Counted from the first letter of the stretch, positions 18,371 through 28,015 are shown. The stretch: 64,000 nucleotides of DNA from CAIMWS01 sp964409245 (GCA_964409245.1 CAYPCQ010000024.1:18045-82044); one strand, 5' to 3'. Numbers and translations: made by a program. The notes: generated from the sequence alone by a model not told the origin.

Positions 18371-21300
18371 ATGAAAAAATCCCCACTCCATTCCTGGCGC
18401 CGGGCTGGCGTCCTGGCCTTGCTCGCGGCTCTGGCCGCCACCTTGATCCCGCCGCTGAATATGCCAGCGGCTGGCCTTGAAAACGCCGGATTAAACATCG
18501 AGTTCGATCCGCGGACCGGGCTGCCCGGCCAAATCCAGACCCGGCTGGATGGCGTCGCCCGCGATTGGCTGGCCGGCCCTGTGCAAATGCGCGTCCGCAA
18601 CCAGGTCACCGGCACCGGGGCGGATCTTGCCGCTGGCGATTTGAGCCCGGCGCCCGGCCAGCCGCTGGCCTGGCGGGGCCGCCTGCAAGAGCTGCCATTG
18701 CGCGTTTCGCAGGCCTGGTCCGCCGCCGGCCAGGGGGTGGCTTGGGATCTCGATTTCCAGGGCGATGCCGCGCGGGTGGAGCACCAGGTATCCATCGAAC
18801 TGCCCGCGCTCTCCAGCAACCTCCAGGTATTCACCCCCACCGAGCGGGGCGTGATCCAGCTGGCGGCCAATCCCACCCTCAAGCCCGCACCTTATGCGGC
18901 CAATGGCTGGGACACCGGCGCCACCTATGTGCTGCCGCTGATCAGCCTTTTCGATCCCCAGACCGGCCAGGCTTTGACGATCGCGCTGCCGGCCGACGCC
19001 AACCTGCCCCACCTGCAATTCGAGTGGCGCGACGCCCGGGTGCTCACCCTCACGCTGGCGCGCCGCGGCATGGGCGGCGGACGTCCCTCACCGCTCCGCC
19101 TCCTGCTCTGGGCCCACCCAGCGGACTACCGGTCGGCGCTCAAAGCTTACAGCGACGCCTTCCCCGCCTGGTTCCGGACGGCCGCGACCCGCGGGCCGGG
19201 CGAAGGCGCCTTCTATTACCACCACATCCAGGATCACCCGGATTTCGCGGAGATGGCACGGCAGAGCGTCCGCTTCATATGGTCGAGCTTCTGGTTCACC
19301 CATCTTGGCGAATACCTGCCGGAGGCCAGGGAATGGGAGCCTTACACCTACGCCAAATGGTGGAAGCTGGGCCAGACCATGTCGGATTCCAAAATCCTCT
19401 CCTTCATCGGCGCCCTGCGGGAGCACGGCATACGCACCTACGCCTATTTCAACGTGACCGAATACGGTGGCGCGGGGGGCAAGAGCGGCGATCCCGCCGA
19501 GGCGGCCCGCATCCTGCGGGAGAAATTCGCCAACGCCCTGATCAAGGACGCCCAGGGCCGCGATATCCCCACCTGGGAAGGCGCCATGGCGATGAACCCC
19601 GGCAGCCAATACGCCCTCTGGCCTTTCCTGGAAGATCAGGTCCGCCGGCATCTCCAGCGGCTTCCCGGCCTGGAAGGCTTTGTCATGGACCGCCTGGATT
19701 GGGCCAGCATGCTGGATTACGGGCACGACGACGGCTTGAGCATGGTGGGCGCCCGGCCGGTGGAAAACATGGCCCTGCCTGTGCGCGAAGCGGTTCGCTC
19801 CGTGGCGCGCCTGGCTCATGCCGCGGGCAAAAAGCTGTTCCTGAACCAGTTCTACCGCATCGAGGTGCTCGAGGAGGCCGATGGGGTCTGCCACGAAAAC
19901 GATTACCTCCGCGCCCTCGGCTACCTGACACCGCTGCGCCCGGCCTCTGCCTGGCATTATGCCCGGCCCTACCAGGGCGACCTCCTCCAGTTTGAGGCGC
20001 AGCTGAAGCGGCGTTTGCACTGGGCGCTTTTCCCGCAGATGATCGCCCACGAGTACCCTATTTCCCAGCAGCCCCCCAATGACCGGGCCGCGGATTTCCT
20101 CGAACTCTATGCCCCCTTGTTTGACACCCTGCCCGGCAAAGAGCAGGTTCTCCTCCCGCATTGCGTGGAGGTCTCCGGCCCCAACGAGGCCAATTTGTTC
20201 CGCACCCCGGAGGGCCGTTACGTGGCGCCCATCACCTCCCGGGCGCGATTCCTCACCCGCCCGGGTTCCGACACCGAGGAAGTCGAGCTGGTCTTGCGCG
20301 TGCCGGATGCCGCCGAGCTGAAGTGGGCGCATGCGGTTGCGGCGGATGGCCCGTCTGCTTCGGTGCGCGTGCAAACCTCCCCGGGCCGCGCACGTTTCCG
20401 CCTCCCCGCCCACCGCACCGCCACGATGCTCGTGGCTGGCCGGGGCGCGGAGCCCGCTCTCGAAGATGCCCCTTCCCCCCGGCTGGCTCAAATCCGCGGC
20501 AAGCTTTTCGAAAGCGCGCGCCCCGGCCCGCAACCCGCCCAGCGCCCGGCCATTCAACCGGATGAGCGGCTCTTTATCCGGGTGGCTGGCACGCCGGTGG
20601 GCACGCCCGGCCCGGTCCAAGTCAGCGTCGGTGGGTTCCGTTTGGGGTCCGTCCCTGCCCAGGCTTCCAAGGCGGTATTCCCGTGGAATCCGGCAACCCC
20701 TTTGGAGGATCCACCGCGGATCACGCTCAGTTTTTCTGATGAAGGCACCTGGTTCGTGCCGGAGCAAATTGAACTGGTGGCCCGCCGCGGAGACCGGACC
20801 GCGCAGCGTCTGGGATTGTGGCAGCCGGGCCTGGCTGTGGCCGCCTCCGGTTCGCCTGTGGCCACCAGCGTCTGCCTGCCGCTGGTTTGGAACCAGGCTC
20901 CCATCGGTGTGGGGAAGGCCCGGTTCCTGGCCCGGGGTGGCCTGCCGGGCGGCCGGTGGCCGGCTCAATACGGCTCCCAAGGAGCCTGGATACCGATGGC
21001 CACCGGTGGCGCCGCCGCGCAAAACGGCTGGCGGCTTGAAGTCCGCAGCGGGAATCCCTTTGCCTGGCCGGTCCCGGCCGCAGCCGACCCACGCCTTTTG
21101 CCCGCACCGAAGGATGGGGCGCCAGTTCCCACTTGCTGGTTCGCCAACGACCGCCTGGAGCTTCAGCTCACTCCACCGGGGGACAAACCCGCCCGGCTCA
21201 CCCTTTATTTCCTCGACTTTGACCGCAACGGGCGGGCCATGGAGGTGGTTTTATCTGACGACCTGAACGTGCTGGATACCCAGCGTGTTCAAACGGCGGA

Positions 21301-21430
21301 GACGGCGGCGGGCGCTGGCTTGAGCTGGACCATCCAAGGCCCGGTGAACCTGGAGGTGCGTAAAGTGGCCGGGTTCAACGCCGTGCTATCGGGAGTGTTC
21401 GTGGATCCGGAACCTGGCGCAGACCGATAG
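18371..21430 (+). CDS. Large exported glycosidase-like protein
   Basis: The 1019-residue product has a Sec signal (residues 12-35, GVLALLAALAATLIPPL). Residues 40-270 look like a beta-sandwich (galactose-mutarotase/GH N-domain type). Residues 290-620 form a probable TIM barrel with the blocks IRTYAYFNVTEYGG, GSQYALWPFLEDQVRRHL, LEGFVMDRLDWASM and VCHENDYLRALGY; the Asp residues of FVMDRLDW sit where GH27/31/36-like enzymes keep their nucleophile. The final 400 residues are beta-rich binding domains. No numbered glycoside hydrolase family was recognised. Its start is 4 bases after the UroD-like stop, so it is the last gene of that operon. Confidence 0.7.
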   Translation: MKKSPLHSWRRAGVLALLAALAATLIPPLNMPAAGLENAGLNIEFDPRTGLPGQIQTRLDGVARDWLAGPVQMRVRNQVTGTGADLAAGDLSPAPGQPLAWRGRLQELPLRVSQAWSAAGQGVAWDLDFQGDAARVEHQVSIELPALSSNLQVFTPTERGVIQLAANPTLKPAPYAANGWDTGATYVLPLISLFDPQTGQALTIALPADANLPHLQFEWRDARVLTLTLARRGMGGGRPSPLRLLLWAHPADYRSALKAYSDAFPAWFRTAATRGPGEGAFYYHHIQDHPDFAEMARQSVRFIWSSFWFTHLGEYLPEAREWEPYTYAKWWKLGQTMSDSKILSFIGALREHGIRTYAYFNVTEYGGAGGKSGDPAEAARILREKFANALIKDAQGRDIPTWEGAMAMNPGSQYALWPFLEDQVRRHLQRLPGLEGFVMDRLDWASMLDYGHDDGLSMVGARPVENMALPVREAVRSVARLAHAAGKKLFLNQFYRIEVLEEADGVCHENDYLRALGYLTPLRPASAWHYARPYQGDLLQFEAQLKRRLHWALFPQMIAHEYPISQQPPNDRAADFLELYAPLFDTLPGKEQVLLPHCVEVSGPNEANLFRTPEGRYVAPITSRARFLTRPGSDTEEVELVLRVPDAAELKWAHAVAADGPSASVRVQTSPGRARFRLPAHRTATMLVAGRGAEPALEDAPSPRLAQIRGKLFESARPGPQPAQRPAIQPDERLFIRVAGTPVGTPGPVQVSVGGFRLGSVPAQASKAVFPWNPATPLEDPPRITLSFSDEGTWFVPEQIELVARRGDRTAQRLGLWQPGLAVAASGSPVATSVCLPLVWNQAPIGVGKARFLARGGLPGGRWPAQYGSQGAWIPMATGGAAAQNGWRLEVRSGNPFAWPVPAAADPRLLPAPKDGAPVPTCWFANDRLELQLTPPGDKPARLTLYFLDFDRNGRAMEVVLSDDLNVLDTQRVQTAETAAGAGLSWTIQGPVNLEVRKVAGFNAVLSGVFVDPEPGADR

Positions 21431-21440
21431 CTTGAAAACA

Positions 21441-21477
21441 GCCATGCGGTTGGTGGCAGCTCCGGCTGCCGCATGGC
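21441..21477. terminator. Hairpin after the glycosidase-like gene
   Basis: GCCATGCGG (21441-21449) pairs perfectly with CCGCATGGC (21469-21477), and inside it CAGC and GCTG form a second stem around TCCG. There is no T tract, so it may be a Rho-dependent end or an RNA stabiliser. Confidence 0.4.
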
Positions 21478-21681
21478 CCGTGGCTTTCAGGTGAGCCTCG
21501 AAACCGGTGGTAATCCGGCCGGGGGTTGCGTGCTCTCCCGGATGGCACACTGCTGTCCCAGATCCTCCTCCGCCAGCGCGGTTATGCCTGAGTGGTCTCT
21601 TTCCGCAATTCACCACCCATGATGCTCCCAAGCGGAATCCAGCGAAAGCATTTTAAAGCTTTTACTCTGGCAGCCTGATCC

Positions 21682-21687
21682 TATACT
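21682..21687 (+). promoter_or_regulatory. Candidate -10 box (TATACT) for the Rpn-family gene
   Basis: TATACT matches TATAAT at 5 of 6 positions and ends 7 bases before the ATG at 21695, which would start transcription at or next to the start codon. No good -35 is visible. Confidence 0.4.
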
Positions 21688-21694
21688 ACGCTCC

Positions 21695-22699
21695 ATGTCA
21701 CCCGGTGAGCCAGTCAACCATGACCAGTTGTTCAAGGAGCTGTTGCGGCAGTTCTTTGGCGATTTTGTCGATGCTTTCCTGCCCGAGGCCGCCCAATACC
21801 TGGATAAAAAGTCGGTGCAATTCCTCGACAAGGAGATCCTCGACCTGCCGCAGCAGGGTGAGCGGCACGAGGTGGATCTGGTGGCCAAATGCCAGTTCCA
21901 GGGGAAACCATCCTATTTCCTGGTGCACATCGAAAACCAGGCGCAGAAACAGGCGGAGTTTGGCCGGCGGATGCACCACTATTTTTCCCTGCTGTTGCAG
22001 AAGCACGGCCTGCCGGTTTACCCGGTGGTGGTTTTCTCCCATCCCAGCCAGGCAGCCGAAACGGATCTCTTTCAAGTCGCCCTGCCGGACCTCACGGTCC
22101 TGCAGTTCCGGTTCAAGGTGATCCAGCTGGCGCGGCTTTCCTGGAAGGATTTCGTGAGCCGGAAAAATCCGGCGGTGTGTGCCTTGATGTCCAAAATGGG
22201 CATCAGCAAAGAGGATCGGGTGCGGGTGAAGCTGGAATGCCTGCGGATGCTGCTGACCTTGAAAGTGGACCCGGTGAAGCAGCATTTCCTGGGGGTGTTC
22301 ATCGACACCTACCTGCGGTTGAACGAAGCGGAGGCATTGCAATTCAAGGCCGAGGCGGGTAAATTACTGGCAGTTCAGGAAGCAAAGAAGATTATGAAAT
22401 TGATGACATCCTGGGAAGAGAAGGGAATGGCCAGAGGCTTGGAAACAGGCTTGGCAAGAGGTCTGGAGACAGGCTTGGAGCAGGGCCGCCAGGAAGGCCG
22501 AAGGGAGGGGCTTCAGGAAGGCCAATTGGCCGTGGTGAACCGGTTGCTGGAGCGGCGGTTTGGGGTGTTGGCGCCCAGGATGAGAGCCAAGCTGAAAAAG
22601 CTATCGAGCGAGCAATTGGAGGGCCTGACTGATGCCCTGCTGGATTTCCGTTCCAAGGCCGATCTGGATGCCTGGCTGGCCCAAAATAGCGGTGCTTAA
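21695..22699 (+). CDS. Rpn-family recombination-promoting nuclease/putative transposase with DUF4351-like tail
   Basis: The 334-residue protein begins NHDQLFKELLRQFFGDFVDAFLP, the usual start of Rpn/PDDEXK_2 proteins. The nuclease core is visible as Asp61 in EVDLVAK and Glu80-x-Gln82 in VHIENQ, the E-x-Q/K variant of PD-(D/E)XK. A tandem run of short GLxxG elements follows (MARGLETGLARGLETGLEQG, about 245-280). The end is a DUF4351-type helix pair (LLERRFGVLAPRM to LLDFRSKADL). Members promote RecA-independent recombination in E. coli; in other genomes they are often multi-copy. It stands alone between the glycosidase operon and asd. Confidence 0.85.
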   Translation: MSPGEPVNHDQLFKELLRQFFGDFVDAFLPEAAQYLDKKSVQFLDKEILDLPQQGERHEVDLVAKCQFQGKPSYFLVHIENQAQKQAEFGRRMHHYFSLLLQKHGLPVYPVVVFSHPSQAAETDLFQVALPDLTVLQFRFKVIQLARLSWKDFVSRKNPAVCALMSKMGISKEDRVRVKLECLRMLLTLKVDPVKQHFLGVFIDTYLRLNEAEALQFKAEAGKLLAVQEAKKIMKLMTSWEEKGMARGLETGLARGLETGLEQGRQEGRREGLQEGQLAVVNRLLERRFGVLAPRMRAKLKKLSSEQLEGLTDALLDFRSKADLDAWLAQNSGA

Positions 22700-22885
22700 C
22701 CGGCTTCGCTCGGTTTGAATGGGAAGGCTTTTTGTATTCGGTAAAAAAATGCGGACCCCGGGCCGAGGCAATGATTTGCGTCCCCATGGCTGGCCTTCCC
22801 GGTGCGGGAAAACGCCCTCAGCCATGAGCGCGCGTGATCCGTACCGTAGTTCTGGAATGTGTTTGCGGGGTGCCACCACGCAGGT

Positions 22886-22913
22886 TTGACATACCCCGGC
22901 GAAGCTTTATATT
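22886..22913 (+). promoter_or_regulatory. Promoter of asd
   Basis: TTGACA (22886-22891), a 16-base spacer and TATATT (22908-22913, 5 of 6) make a good sigma-70 promoter. Transcription would start about 15 bases before the ATG, leaving room for the AAGGA ribosome binding site. Confidence 0.65.
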
Positions 22914-22934
22914 ATGCCCCCTTAAGGAATAGAT

Positions 22935-23942
22935 ATGAATCCTAATCCGCATGTAGCAGTGGCCGGCGCCACGGGCGCCGTGGGCATCGAGATGATTAAA
23001 ACGCTGGAGCAGCGCAACTTCCCGGTGGGGAAGCTGACTTTGCTGGCCTCCGCCCGGTCCGTGGGCAAGAAATTGACTTACAAGGGCCAGGCGATCACCG
23101 TCCAGGAGCTGACTAAAAGCAGCTTCGCGGGCATTGATATCGCGCTGTTCAGCGCCGGCGGCAGCATTTCCAAGGAATTTGCCCCGATCGCGGCCAAGGC
23201 CGGCTGCGTGGTGGTGGATAATTCGAGCGCATTCCGGATGGACGACTCGGTGCCGCTGGTGGTGCCGGAGATCAACGCGGCGGATGTGAAATGGCACAAA
23301 GGGATCATCGCCAATCCGAACTGCACGACGGCGATCGCGCTGATGCCCCTTTACCCGCTGCACCAGGCGTTCACGGTGAAACGCATATTCGCCTCCAGCT
23401 ACCAGGCGGTGTCGGGCACCGGCGCCAAGGCCATCGAGGAACTCAAGCGGCAGGTGAGCCAGATTGTGAACAACCAGCCCGTGACCCGGGAGGTTTACCC
23501 GCACCAGATCGCCTTCAATGTGCTGCCGCACGTGGATTCCTTCCTGGCGACCGGCTACACGAAGGAAGAGATGAAGATGGAGAACGAAGGCCGCAAAATC
23601 ATGCACCATCCGGGCTTCCGGGCGAGCGTGACCTGCGTGCGCGTGCCGGTATATCGCGCCCATTCGGTGGCTATCAGCGCGGAATTCGAGAAGCCGGTGA
23701 CGGTGGAAGCCGCGCGGGCCGTGCTGGCCAAGGCGCCGGGCCTGGATGTGGTGGACGATCCCGCCCAGTGCGAATATCCCCTGCCGCTATACCAGGCTGA
23801 ACGCTACAACTGCGCCGTGGGCCGGCTGCGCAAGGATTGCGCCTTGGACAACGGGCTTTGTTTCTGGGTTTCGGGCGATCAGCTGCTGAAAGGCGCCGCG
23901 CTCAACGCGGTGCAGATCGCTGAGGAACTGCTGAAGCTTTAA
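22935..23942 (+). CDS. asd: Aspartate-semialdehyde dehydrogenase
   Basis: The enzyme makes L-aspartate-4-semialdehyde from aspartyl phosphate with NADPH in lysine, threonine, methionine and diaminopimelate synthesis. The 335-residue length is normal. The N-terminal Rossmann motif GATGAVGIEM (11-20), the catalytic cysteine Cys130 in NPNCTT, SSYQAVSGTGAK and the VPVYRAHSVA block with the catalytic His are all intact. AAGGA lies 9 bases before the ATG, and a good promoter (22886-22913) and a strong terminator (23967-24008) bracket it, so it is a single-gene transcription unit. Confidence 0.97.
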   Translation: MNPNPHVAVAGATGAVGIEMIKTLEQRNFPVGKLTLLASARSVGKKLTYKGQAITVQELTKSSFAGIDIALFSAGGSISKEFAPIAAKAGCVVVDNSSAFRMDDSVPLVVPEINAADVKWHKGIIANPNCTTAIALMPLYPLHQAFTVKRIFASSYQAVSGTGAKAIEELKRQVSQIVNNQPVTREVYPHQIAFNVLPHVDSFLATGYTKEEMKMENEGRKIMHHPGFRASVTCVRVPVYRAHSVAISAEFEKPVTVEAARAVLAKAPGLDVVDDPAQCEYPLPLYQAERYNCAVGRLRKDCALDNGLCFWVSGDQLLKGAALNAVQIAEELLKL

Positions 23943-23966
23943 AACTTCCAACCTTTTAAAACCGCC

Positions 23967-24008
23967 ATCCCGCTGCAGCCGCAAGGTCAAGGTTGCAGCG
24001 GGATTTTG
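23967..24008. terminator. Strong bidirectional terminator between asd and the monoheme gene
   Basis: A 14-bp stem (ATCCCGCTGCAGCC with GGTTGCAGCGGGAT, one G-T pair) encloses a 10-base loop and is followed by TTTTG; on the other strand it is followed by an A/T-richer stretch. It serves the convergent genes on both sides. Confidence 0.8.
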
Positions 24009-24034
24009 CGTTTCCAGAGGGTGTGGTTTGAACT

Positions 24035-24505
24035 TTATTCCCATTTGGCGCCCTGGTCGATCCAGGCGCGCAGCAGGCCTACTTGCTCCTTCGTGAGCGG
24101 GTCGCCGGATCCATCCGGAGGCATCTCCATATCTTTGACGAGCCGGAACACATAGTGGATCAACGGGCTTTTCTCGCTCTTGCCGGGGATGATGGCCACG
24201 CCGTGCTCGCCGCCCTTGAGGGCGGCCTCCCGTTGGTCCACGCGGAAGCGCCCGCTGGGGGTGCTGCCTTCGTGGCAATCCGAGCAGCTCTTGTCGAAAA
24301 TGGGTTTGATGTCCTTTTTGAAATCCACCTTTTTCCCGGCGGCCGGGGGCAGCTTGCTCACATCTATATTTTTGCCGGCGGCGGCCTTTTCCCCGGCGGC
24401 ATTCGCAGCCAGCAGGCCGGCCATCAAGCAGGCCAGGCCGGCGTTCATTAATTTGTTGCCCAGCCCAATGGACCGGGGTTGGTTGGTCAGGTTCGTCATA
24501 TTCAT
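24035..24505 (-). CDS. Exported monoheme c-type cytochrome domain protein
   Basis: The 156-residue protein has a signal peptide (LACLMAGLLAANAAG) and one heme-binding motif, CSDCH, in the context VDFKKDIKPIFDKSCSDCHE, which is typical of the short cytochrome domains (PSCyt1/c-type cytochrome family) abundant in Planctomycetes and Verrucomicrobia. The later MEMPPDG block may supply the axial Met. It is expected to carry electrons in the periplasm; its partner is unknown. Two near-adjacent start codons (24505 and 24499) are possible. Confidence 0.85.
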   Translation of the reverse strand: MNMTNLTNQPRSIGLGNKLMNAGLACLMAGLLAANAAGEKAAAGKNIDVSKLPPAAGKKVDFKKDIKPIFDKSCSDCHEGSTPSGRFRVDQREAALKGGEHGVAIIPGKSEKSPLIHYVFRLVKDMEMPPDGSGDPLTKEQVGLLRAWIDQGAKWE

Positions 24506-24713
24506 AATCCAGTTACCATAAACTAATAGCCCAGACGCGCGGATTAGTCAAAATGGCCCGGGCGCCAGCAGGCGCACAAAAACCGGCGGCCGATCCAGCG
24601 GAAGGCAGGCGAGGGCCTGAAATGATCCGTTGAAGACCGCCGATCCGGTTGCACGGTTGCCGATGAGTTCTATTGCTAAAATCACGAGGCTCTGGCATTC
24701 AAGAGGGGTTGCT

Positions 24714-26297
24714 ATGAATAAATTCATCGTGCTTTTAACGGGAGCTTGGGCAGGACTGGCATGGAGCGCAGCGGACGTTCCCGGCCAGGCCACGGCTTCG
24801 GAACCGGAATTGCTGGCCCGCTATCATTTCGCGGGGTCCGCGCAACTGGCCCGCGACGCCAGCGCTGGCACGCTGGGCAAAGCGCTTGCTTTGCCTGCCA
24901 GCGCCCCCCTGCGTGAGCGCCTGGCCGGACAGTTGAGCCAGGCTGCCCGGCGCTGGCACCGGAAAACCACGGGCCTGGCGCTGCCCCCGGTCGAAGTCCT
25001 CCAGCCCATGGTGGCGGATCTATTCCAAGCCGAGTCGGTTTACGAGATCTGGGGACGCAGCTCGCAAGCCTCGGAAATCCTGCTGGCCGCCCAATTGGAT
25101 GAAAGCCGGGGCCAGCGCTGGAGCACCAATCTGTGGCAGTATCTCGAGAAAAATCTGAACGGCCAGGCCGTGCCCCTGACCGGGGCCAGCGGCTGGGAGT
25201 TCAAGCCGGCGGGCGGAGGCAGCATCGTGCGCTTCGCCACGGTAGGGAACTGGCGGATCCTGGGCTACGGAACCGAGCCTTTGAACGGTTTCCCCAAGGC
25301 CATGCGCCAAACCAAGGAAACGGGCCGGCCGGCCGCCCTGGAAGCCGGCGCCTGGCTGGCGGCCCGGGTGGATTTCCCCCGGCTGGGCAACCTGCACTGG
25401 CCGCGCTGGACCGGTTTTTCCGGGCCGCTGCCGGCGGTGGAGCTCACCCTGGGCAGCAAAACCGATTATGTGCGCACCCGGATGACCCTGAATTTCCCGG
25501 AAACCCTTAAATGGCAGCTGGATACCTGGCGCATCCCCACCAACACCATCCGCGACCCACTGGTCAGCTTCACGGCGATCCAGGGAGCGGGCCCGTGGCT
25601 CAATTCGTGGCCCTTGCTCAAGCCGCTGGAAGTGGAAACGATGCCCAACCAAATTTACGTCTGGGCCCAGGAGGAAGGGCCTTTCCAGACTTACGTGGCG
25701 GCGCCGGCCCCCAAGGTGACCAACGCCCTGGAAAAGCTGGGCGAAAAACTCCCGGCCTTGCTGCAAGCCCGGCTCACCCAGCACCGCTGGGGGGAAGTCA
25801 AGCACCTGACCAATAAAACGGAGCTGGTCTGGAGCGGCCTGCCAATCCTGGCGCCCTTCCTCTGCTGCGCCCCCGAGCCGGCCGGCAACTGGATGCTGGG
25901 CGGGATCTTCCCGGCGGCGCTGAACACCAATCCGCCCCCGGTCGAGCTGCTGGCGCAATTTGCGGACCGCAACAACCTGCTTTTTTACGATTGGGAAATC
26001 ACCCAGAGCCGGCTGGAGCAGACCCGGCTGATCATCCAGGTGGCGGATCTCATATTCTCCCCCCCCAAGCTGGACGAAGAGGCCAACCCCACCAACATGG
26101 TGGGGCACACCTGGCTGAAGGCGGTTTCCCCCATGCTGGGCAACACCGTCACGGAAATCACCGTCACCTCCCCGAAGCAATTGACCCTGGTGCGGAAATC
26201 CCACATCGGCTTCAATGCGCTGGAATTGGTGCTCCTGACCCGGTGGCTCGACGGCCAGCTGGCCCCCGCCAACCTCAAACCGGCTGGCAAGCCATAG
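24714..26297 (+). CDS. Exported protein of unknown function upstream of pdxJ
   Basis: The start at 24714 was chosen because AGAGG lies 8-9 bases before it and the product opens with a clear signal peptide (MNKFIVLLTGAWAGLAWSA). The 527-residue mature part has no recognised domain. It alternates helices and strands, has a conserved-looking centre (WQLDTWRIPTNTIRDPLVSF, with a tract of Trp residues), and ends in a Pro-rich tail. The gene is 7 bases before pdxJ, so the two are co-transcribed. It could be an outer-membrane or periplasmic assembly factor, but nothing in the sequence proves that. Confidence 0.75.
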   Translation: MNKFIVLLTGAWAGLAWSAADVPGQATASEPELLARYHFAGSAQLARDASAGTLGKALALPASAPLRERLAGQLSQAARRWHRKTTGLALPPVEVLQPMVADLFQAESVYEIWGRSSQASEILLAAQLDESRGQRWSTNLWQYLEKNLNGQAVPLTGASGWEFKPAGGGSIVRFATVGNWRILGYGTEPLNGFPKAMRQTKETGRPAALEAGAWLAARVDFPRLGNLHWPRWTGFSGPLPAVELTLGSKTDYVRTRMTLNFPETLKWQLDTWRIPTNTIRDPLVSFTAIQGAGPWLNSWPLLKPLEVETMPNQIYVWAQEEGPFQTYVAAPAPKVTNALEKLGEKLPALLQARLTQHRWGEVKHLTNKTELVWSGLPILAPFLCCAPEPAGNWMLGGIFPAALNTNPPPVELLAQFADRNNLLFYDWEITQSRLEQTRLIIQVADLIFSPPKLDEEANPTNMVGHTWLKAVSPMLGNTVTEITVTSPKQLTLVRKSHIGFNALELVLLTRWLDGQLAPANLKPAGKP

Positions 26298-26304
26298 GCG
26301 GACC

Positions 26305-27039
26305 ATGCTGAAACTGGGCGTCAACATCGACCACGCCGCCACCCTGCGGGAGGCGCGCTACCGCGGGCTTGGCCACGGCGAGCCGGACCCCGTCGAGGCG
26401 GCCCTCATTTGCGAGGCGGCCGGCGCCCACGGCATCACGGCGCACCTGCGCGAAGACCGGCGGCATATCCAGGACCGGGATCTGTGGAAGCTGCGGGAAG
26501 TGGTGCGGACCCGCCTCAACCTGGAGATGGCCAACGCCCCGGAGATTGTGGAAATCGCGCTGAAGCTCAAGCCGGACATCGTCTGCCTGGTGCCGGAACG
26601 GCGGCAGGAAGTGACCACCGAAGGCGGCCTGGACGTGGCCGGCAACGAAGCGGCGCTGACCGATACCCGCCAGCGCCTCAACGACCGGGGCATCGACGTC
26701 AGCCTGTTCATCGCGCCGGATTCGGCCCAGGTGGAAGCCGCAGCGCGGACCGGCAGCCAGTTCATCGAGCTGCACACCGGGGCGTTCGCGGAGCATTTTG
26801 GCGTGGCCGCCGGGCGGGACCGGGAGGTGGCCCGGTTGCTGGCGGCCGCCCGCCAGGCACACCAGGCCGGGCTCCAGGTCAATGCCGGCCATGGCTTGAA
26901 TTATCAGAACCTGGCTGGGTTGCGGCAGCTGCCCCACTTGGTGGAGCTGAACATCGGCCACAGCATCCTCAGCCGCAGCCTCGTCACCGGCCTGGATGCG
27001 GCCGTCCGGGAAATGCTGGCGCTGATGCGGGATTATTGA
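26305..27039 (+). CDS. pdxJ: Pyridoxine 5'-phosphate synthase
   Basis: PdxJ condenses 1-deoxyxylulose 5-phosphate with 3-amino-2-oxopropyl phosphate to pyridoxine 5'-phosphate, the last step of the DXP-dependent vitamin B6 pathway. The 244-residue barrel keeps LGVNIDHAATLREAR at the N-terminus, GITAHLREDRRHIQDRD, the catalytic Glu block EMANAPE, CLVPERRQEVTTEGGLD, FIELHTGAFAE and LNAGHGLNYQN-type phosphate-binding loops. It is followed after 27 bases by acpS, the classical pdxJ-acpS gene order. Confidence 0.97.
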   Translation: MLKLGVNIDHAATLREARYRGLGHGEPDPVEAALICEAAGAHGITAHLREDRRHIQDRDLWKLREVVRTRLNLEMANAPEIVEIALKLKPDIVCLVPERRQEVTTEGGLDVAGNEAALTDTRQRLNDRGIDVSLFIAPDSAQVEAAARTGSQFIELHTGAFAEHFGVAAGRDREVARLLAAARQAHQAGLQVNAGHGLNYQNLAGLRQLPHLVELNIGHSILSRSLVTGLDAAVREMLALMRDY

Positions 27040-27066
27040 GCCGGCCCGCGACCGGGACTGCTGGCC

Positions 27067-27480
27067 ATGGTGATCGGCGTAGGCATCGACTTGGTGGAGG
27101 TGGAGCGGATCCGCAGCTCCTGGCAGCGGTTTGGCGAACGGTTTGCCCGGCGCATCCTGTGCCCGGCGGAGCTGGAGTATTGCCTGTCCTTCACCCATCC
27201 GGAGACCCACCTGGCCGCGCGGTTCGCCGCCAAGGAAGCGATTTCCAAGGCGCTGGGCACCGGCATCGGCCAGCAACTGGGCTGGCAGGATATGGAGGTG
27301 CTGCGCCGGGATACCGGCCAGCCGGAAGCGGTCATCCACGGCCTGGCGCGCCAATTACTGGCCGCCCGGGGCGCCCAAAGAATCCTCCTCAGCCTCACCC
27401 ACACCAGCCAGTATGCGGCAGCGGTGGCGATCCTGGACAGCGAAACGCCCAAGGAACCCGGTCCGCACCCCGGCCCTTGA
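27067..27480 (+). CDS. acpS: Holo-[acyl-carrier-protein] synthase
   Basis: AcpS transfers the 4'-phosphopantetheine arm of CoA to apo-ACP in fatty acid synthesis. The 137-residue protein has the Mg2+-binding Asp in GIDLVEVERI (Asp8) and the Glu in FAAKEAISKALGTG, as well as LSLTHTSQYAAA near the end. A short Pro-rich tail (PKEPGPHPGP) exceeds the usual family end. It is translated just after pdxJ. Confidence 0.96.
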   Translation: MVIGVGIDLVEVERIRSSWQRFGERFARRILCPAELEYCLSFTHPETHLAARFAAKEAISKALGTGIGQQLGWQDMEVLRRDTGQPEAVIHGLARQLLAARGAQRILLSLTHTSQYAAAVAILDSETPKEPGPHPGP

Positions 27481-27580
27481 CCGTGTCCCTTTGGGAGGGA
27501 AATGATTGCGCCGCAGATTTTTGCGCAAGCCGCGAAGTGAGTCATCAGCATCCCCTGCACGGGCCTGTAAATGGCACGGG

Positions 27581-28015
27581 TTAATGGGCGGGCTTGCGGG
27601 ACGCTTTTTTGGATGATCTTTTGGGCGCGGCTGGCATCGGCTTGGGTTTCTTGACCTCCACTTTGCCGGCCATGATGGACCCGTTGGGGTAGGCCAGATA
27701 GCTCACCGCCGCCTGATCCCCCGGCCTGAAATCGGACAGGATGGCGGGCTTGCCCGCCTTGGTCAAACGGGTGCTGGCGTTGATGCCCATGCGGGCGATC
27801 ATCCCCGGCTGGCGGTCGATTTTCATGGTGAAAATCATGGCGGCGGGATTCACACCCAGGATTTCGCCAGTAATCCGCTGGGACTTGGGCTTGGGCGGTT
27901 TTTCCATCTGGGCGGCTGTGGGCTGGGTGGCGGCCGGCGCGGCCGGCGGGATCCAGGCGCCCACGCCCGCCAGCAACAGGGCCGCCACGATTGGGTTTTT
28001 TAATCTGGTCAACAT
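27581..28015 (-). CDS. Small exported basic protein of unknown function
   Basis: The start at 28015 has AAGGAT close upstream and opens with a signal peptide (PIVAALLLAGVGAWIPPA). The 144-residue product has a beta-rich middle (RITGEILGVNPAAMIFTMKI, FRPGDQAAVSYLAYPNG) that resembles small copper-binding or DUF5666-like OB folds, but no family can be named. It ends in a Lys/Pro/Ala-rich tail. The MITE-like element at 28085-28244 lies between it and the carbonic anhydrase gene. Confidence 0.6.
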   Translation of the reverse strand: MLTRLKNPIVAALLLAGVGAWIPPAAPAATQPTAAQMEKPPKPKSQRITGEILGVNPAAMIFTMKIDRQPGMIARMGINASTRLTKAGKPAILSDFRPGDQAAVSYLAYPNGSIMAGKVEVKKPKPMPAAPKRSSKKASRKPAH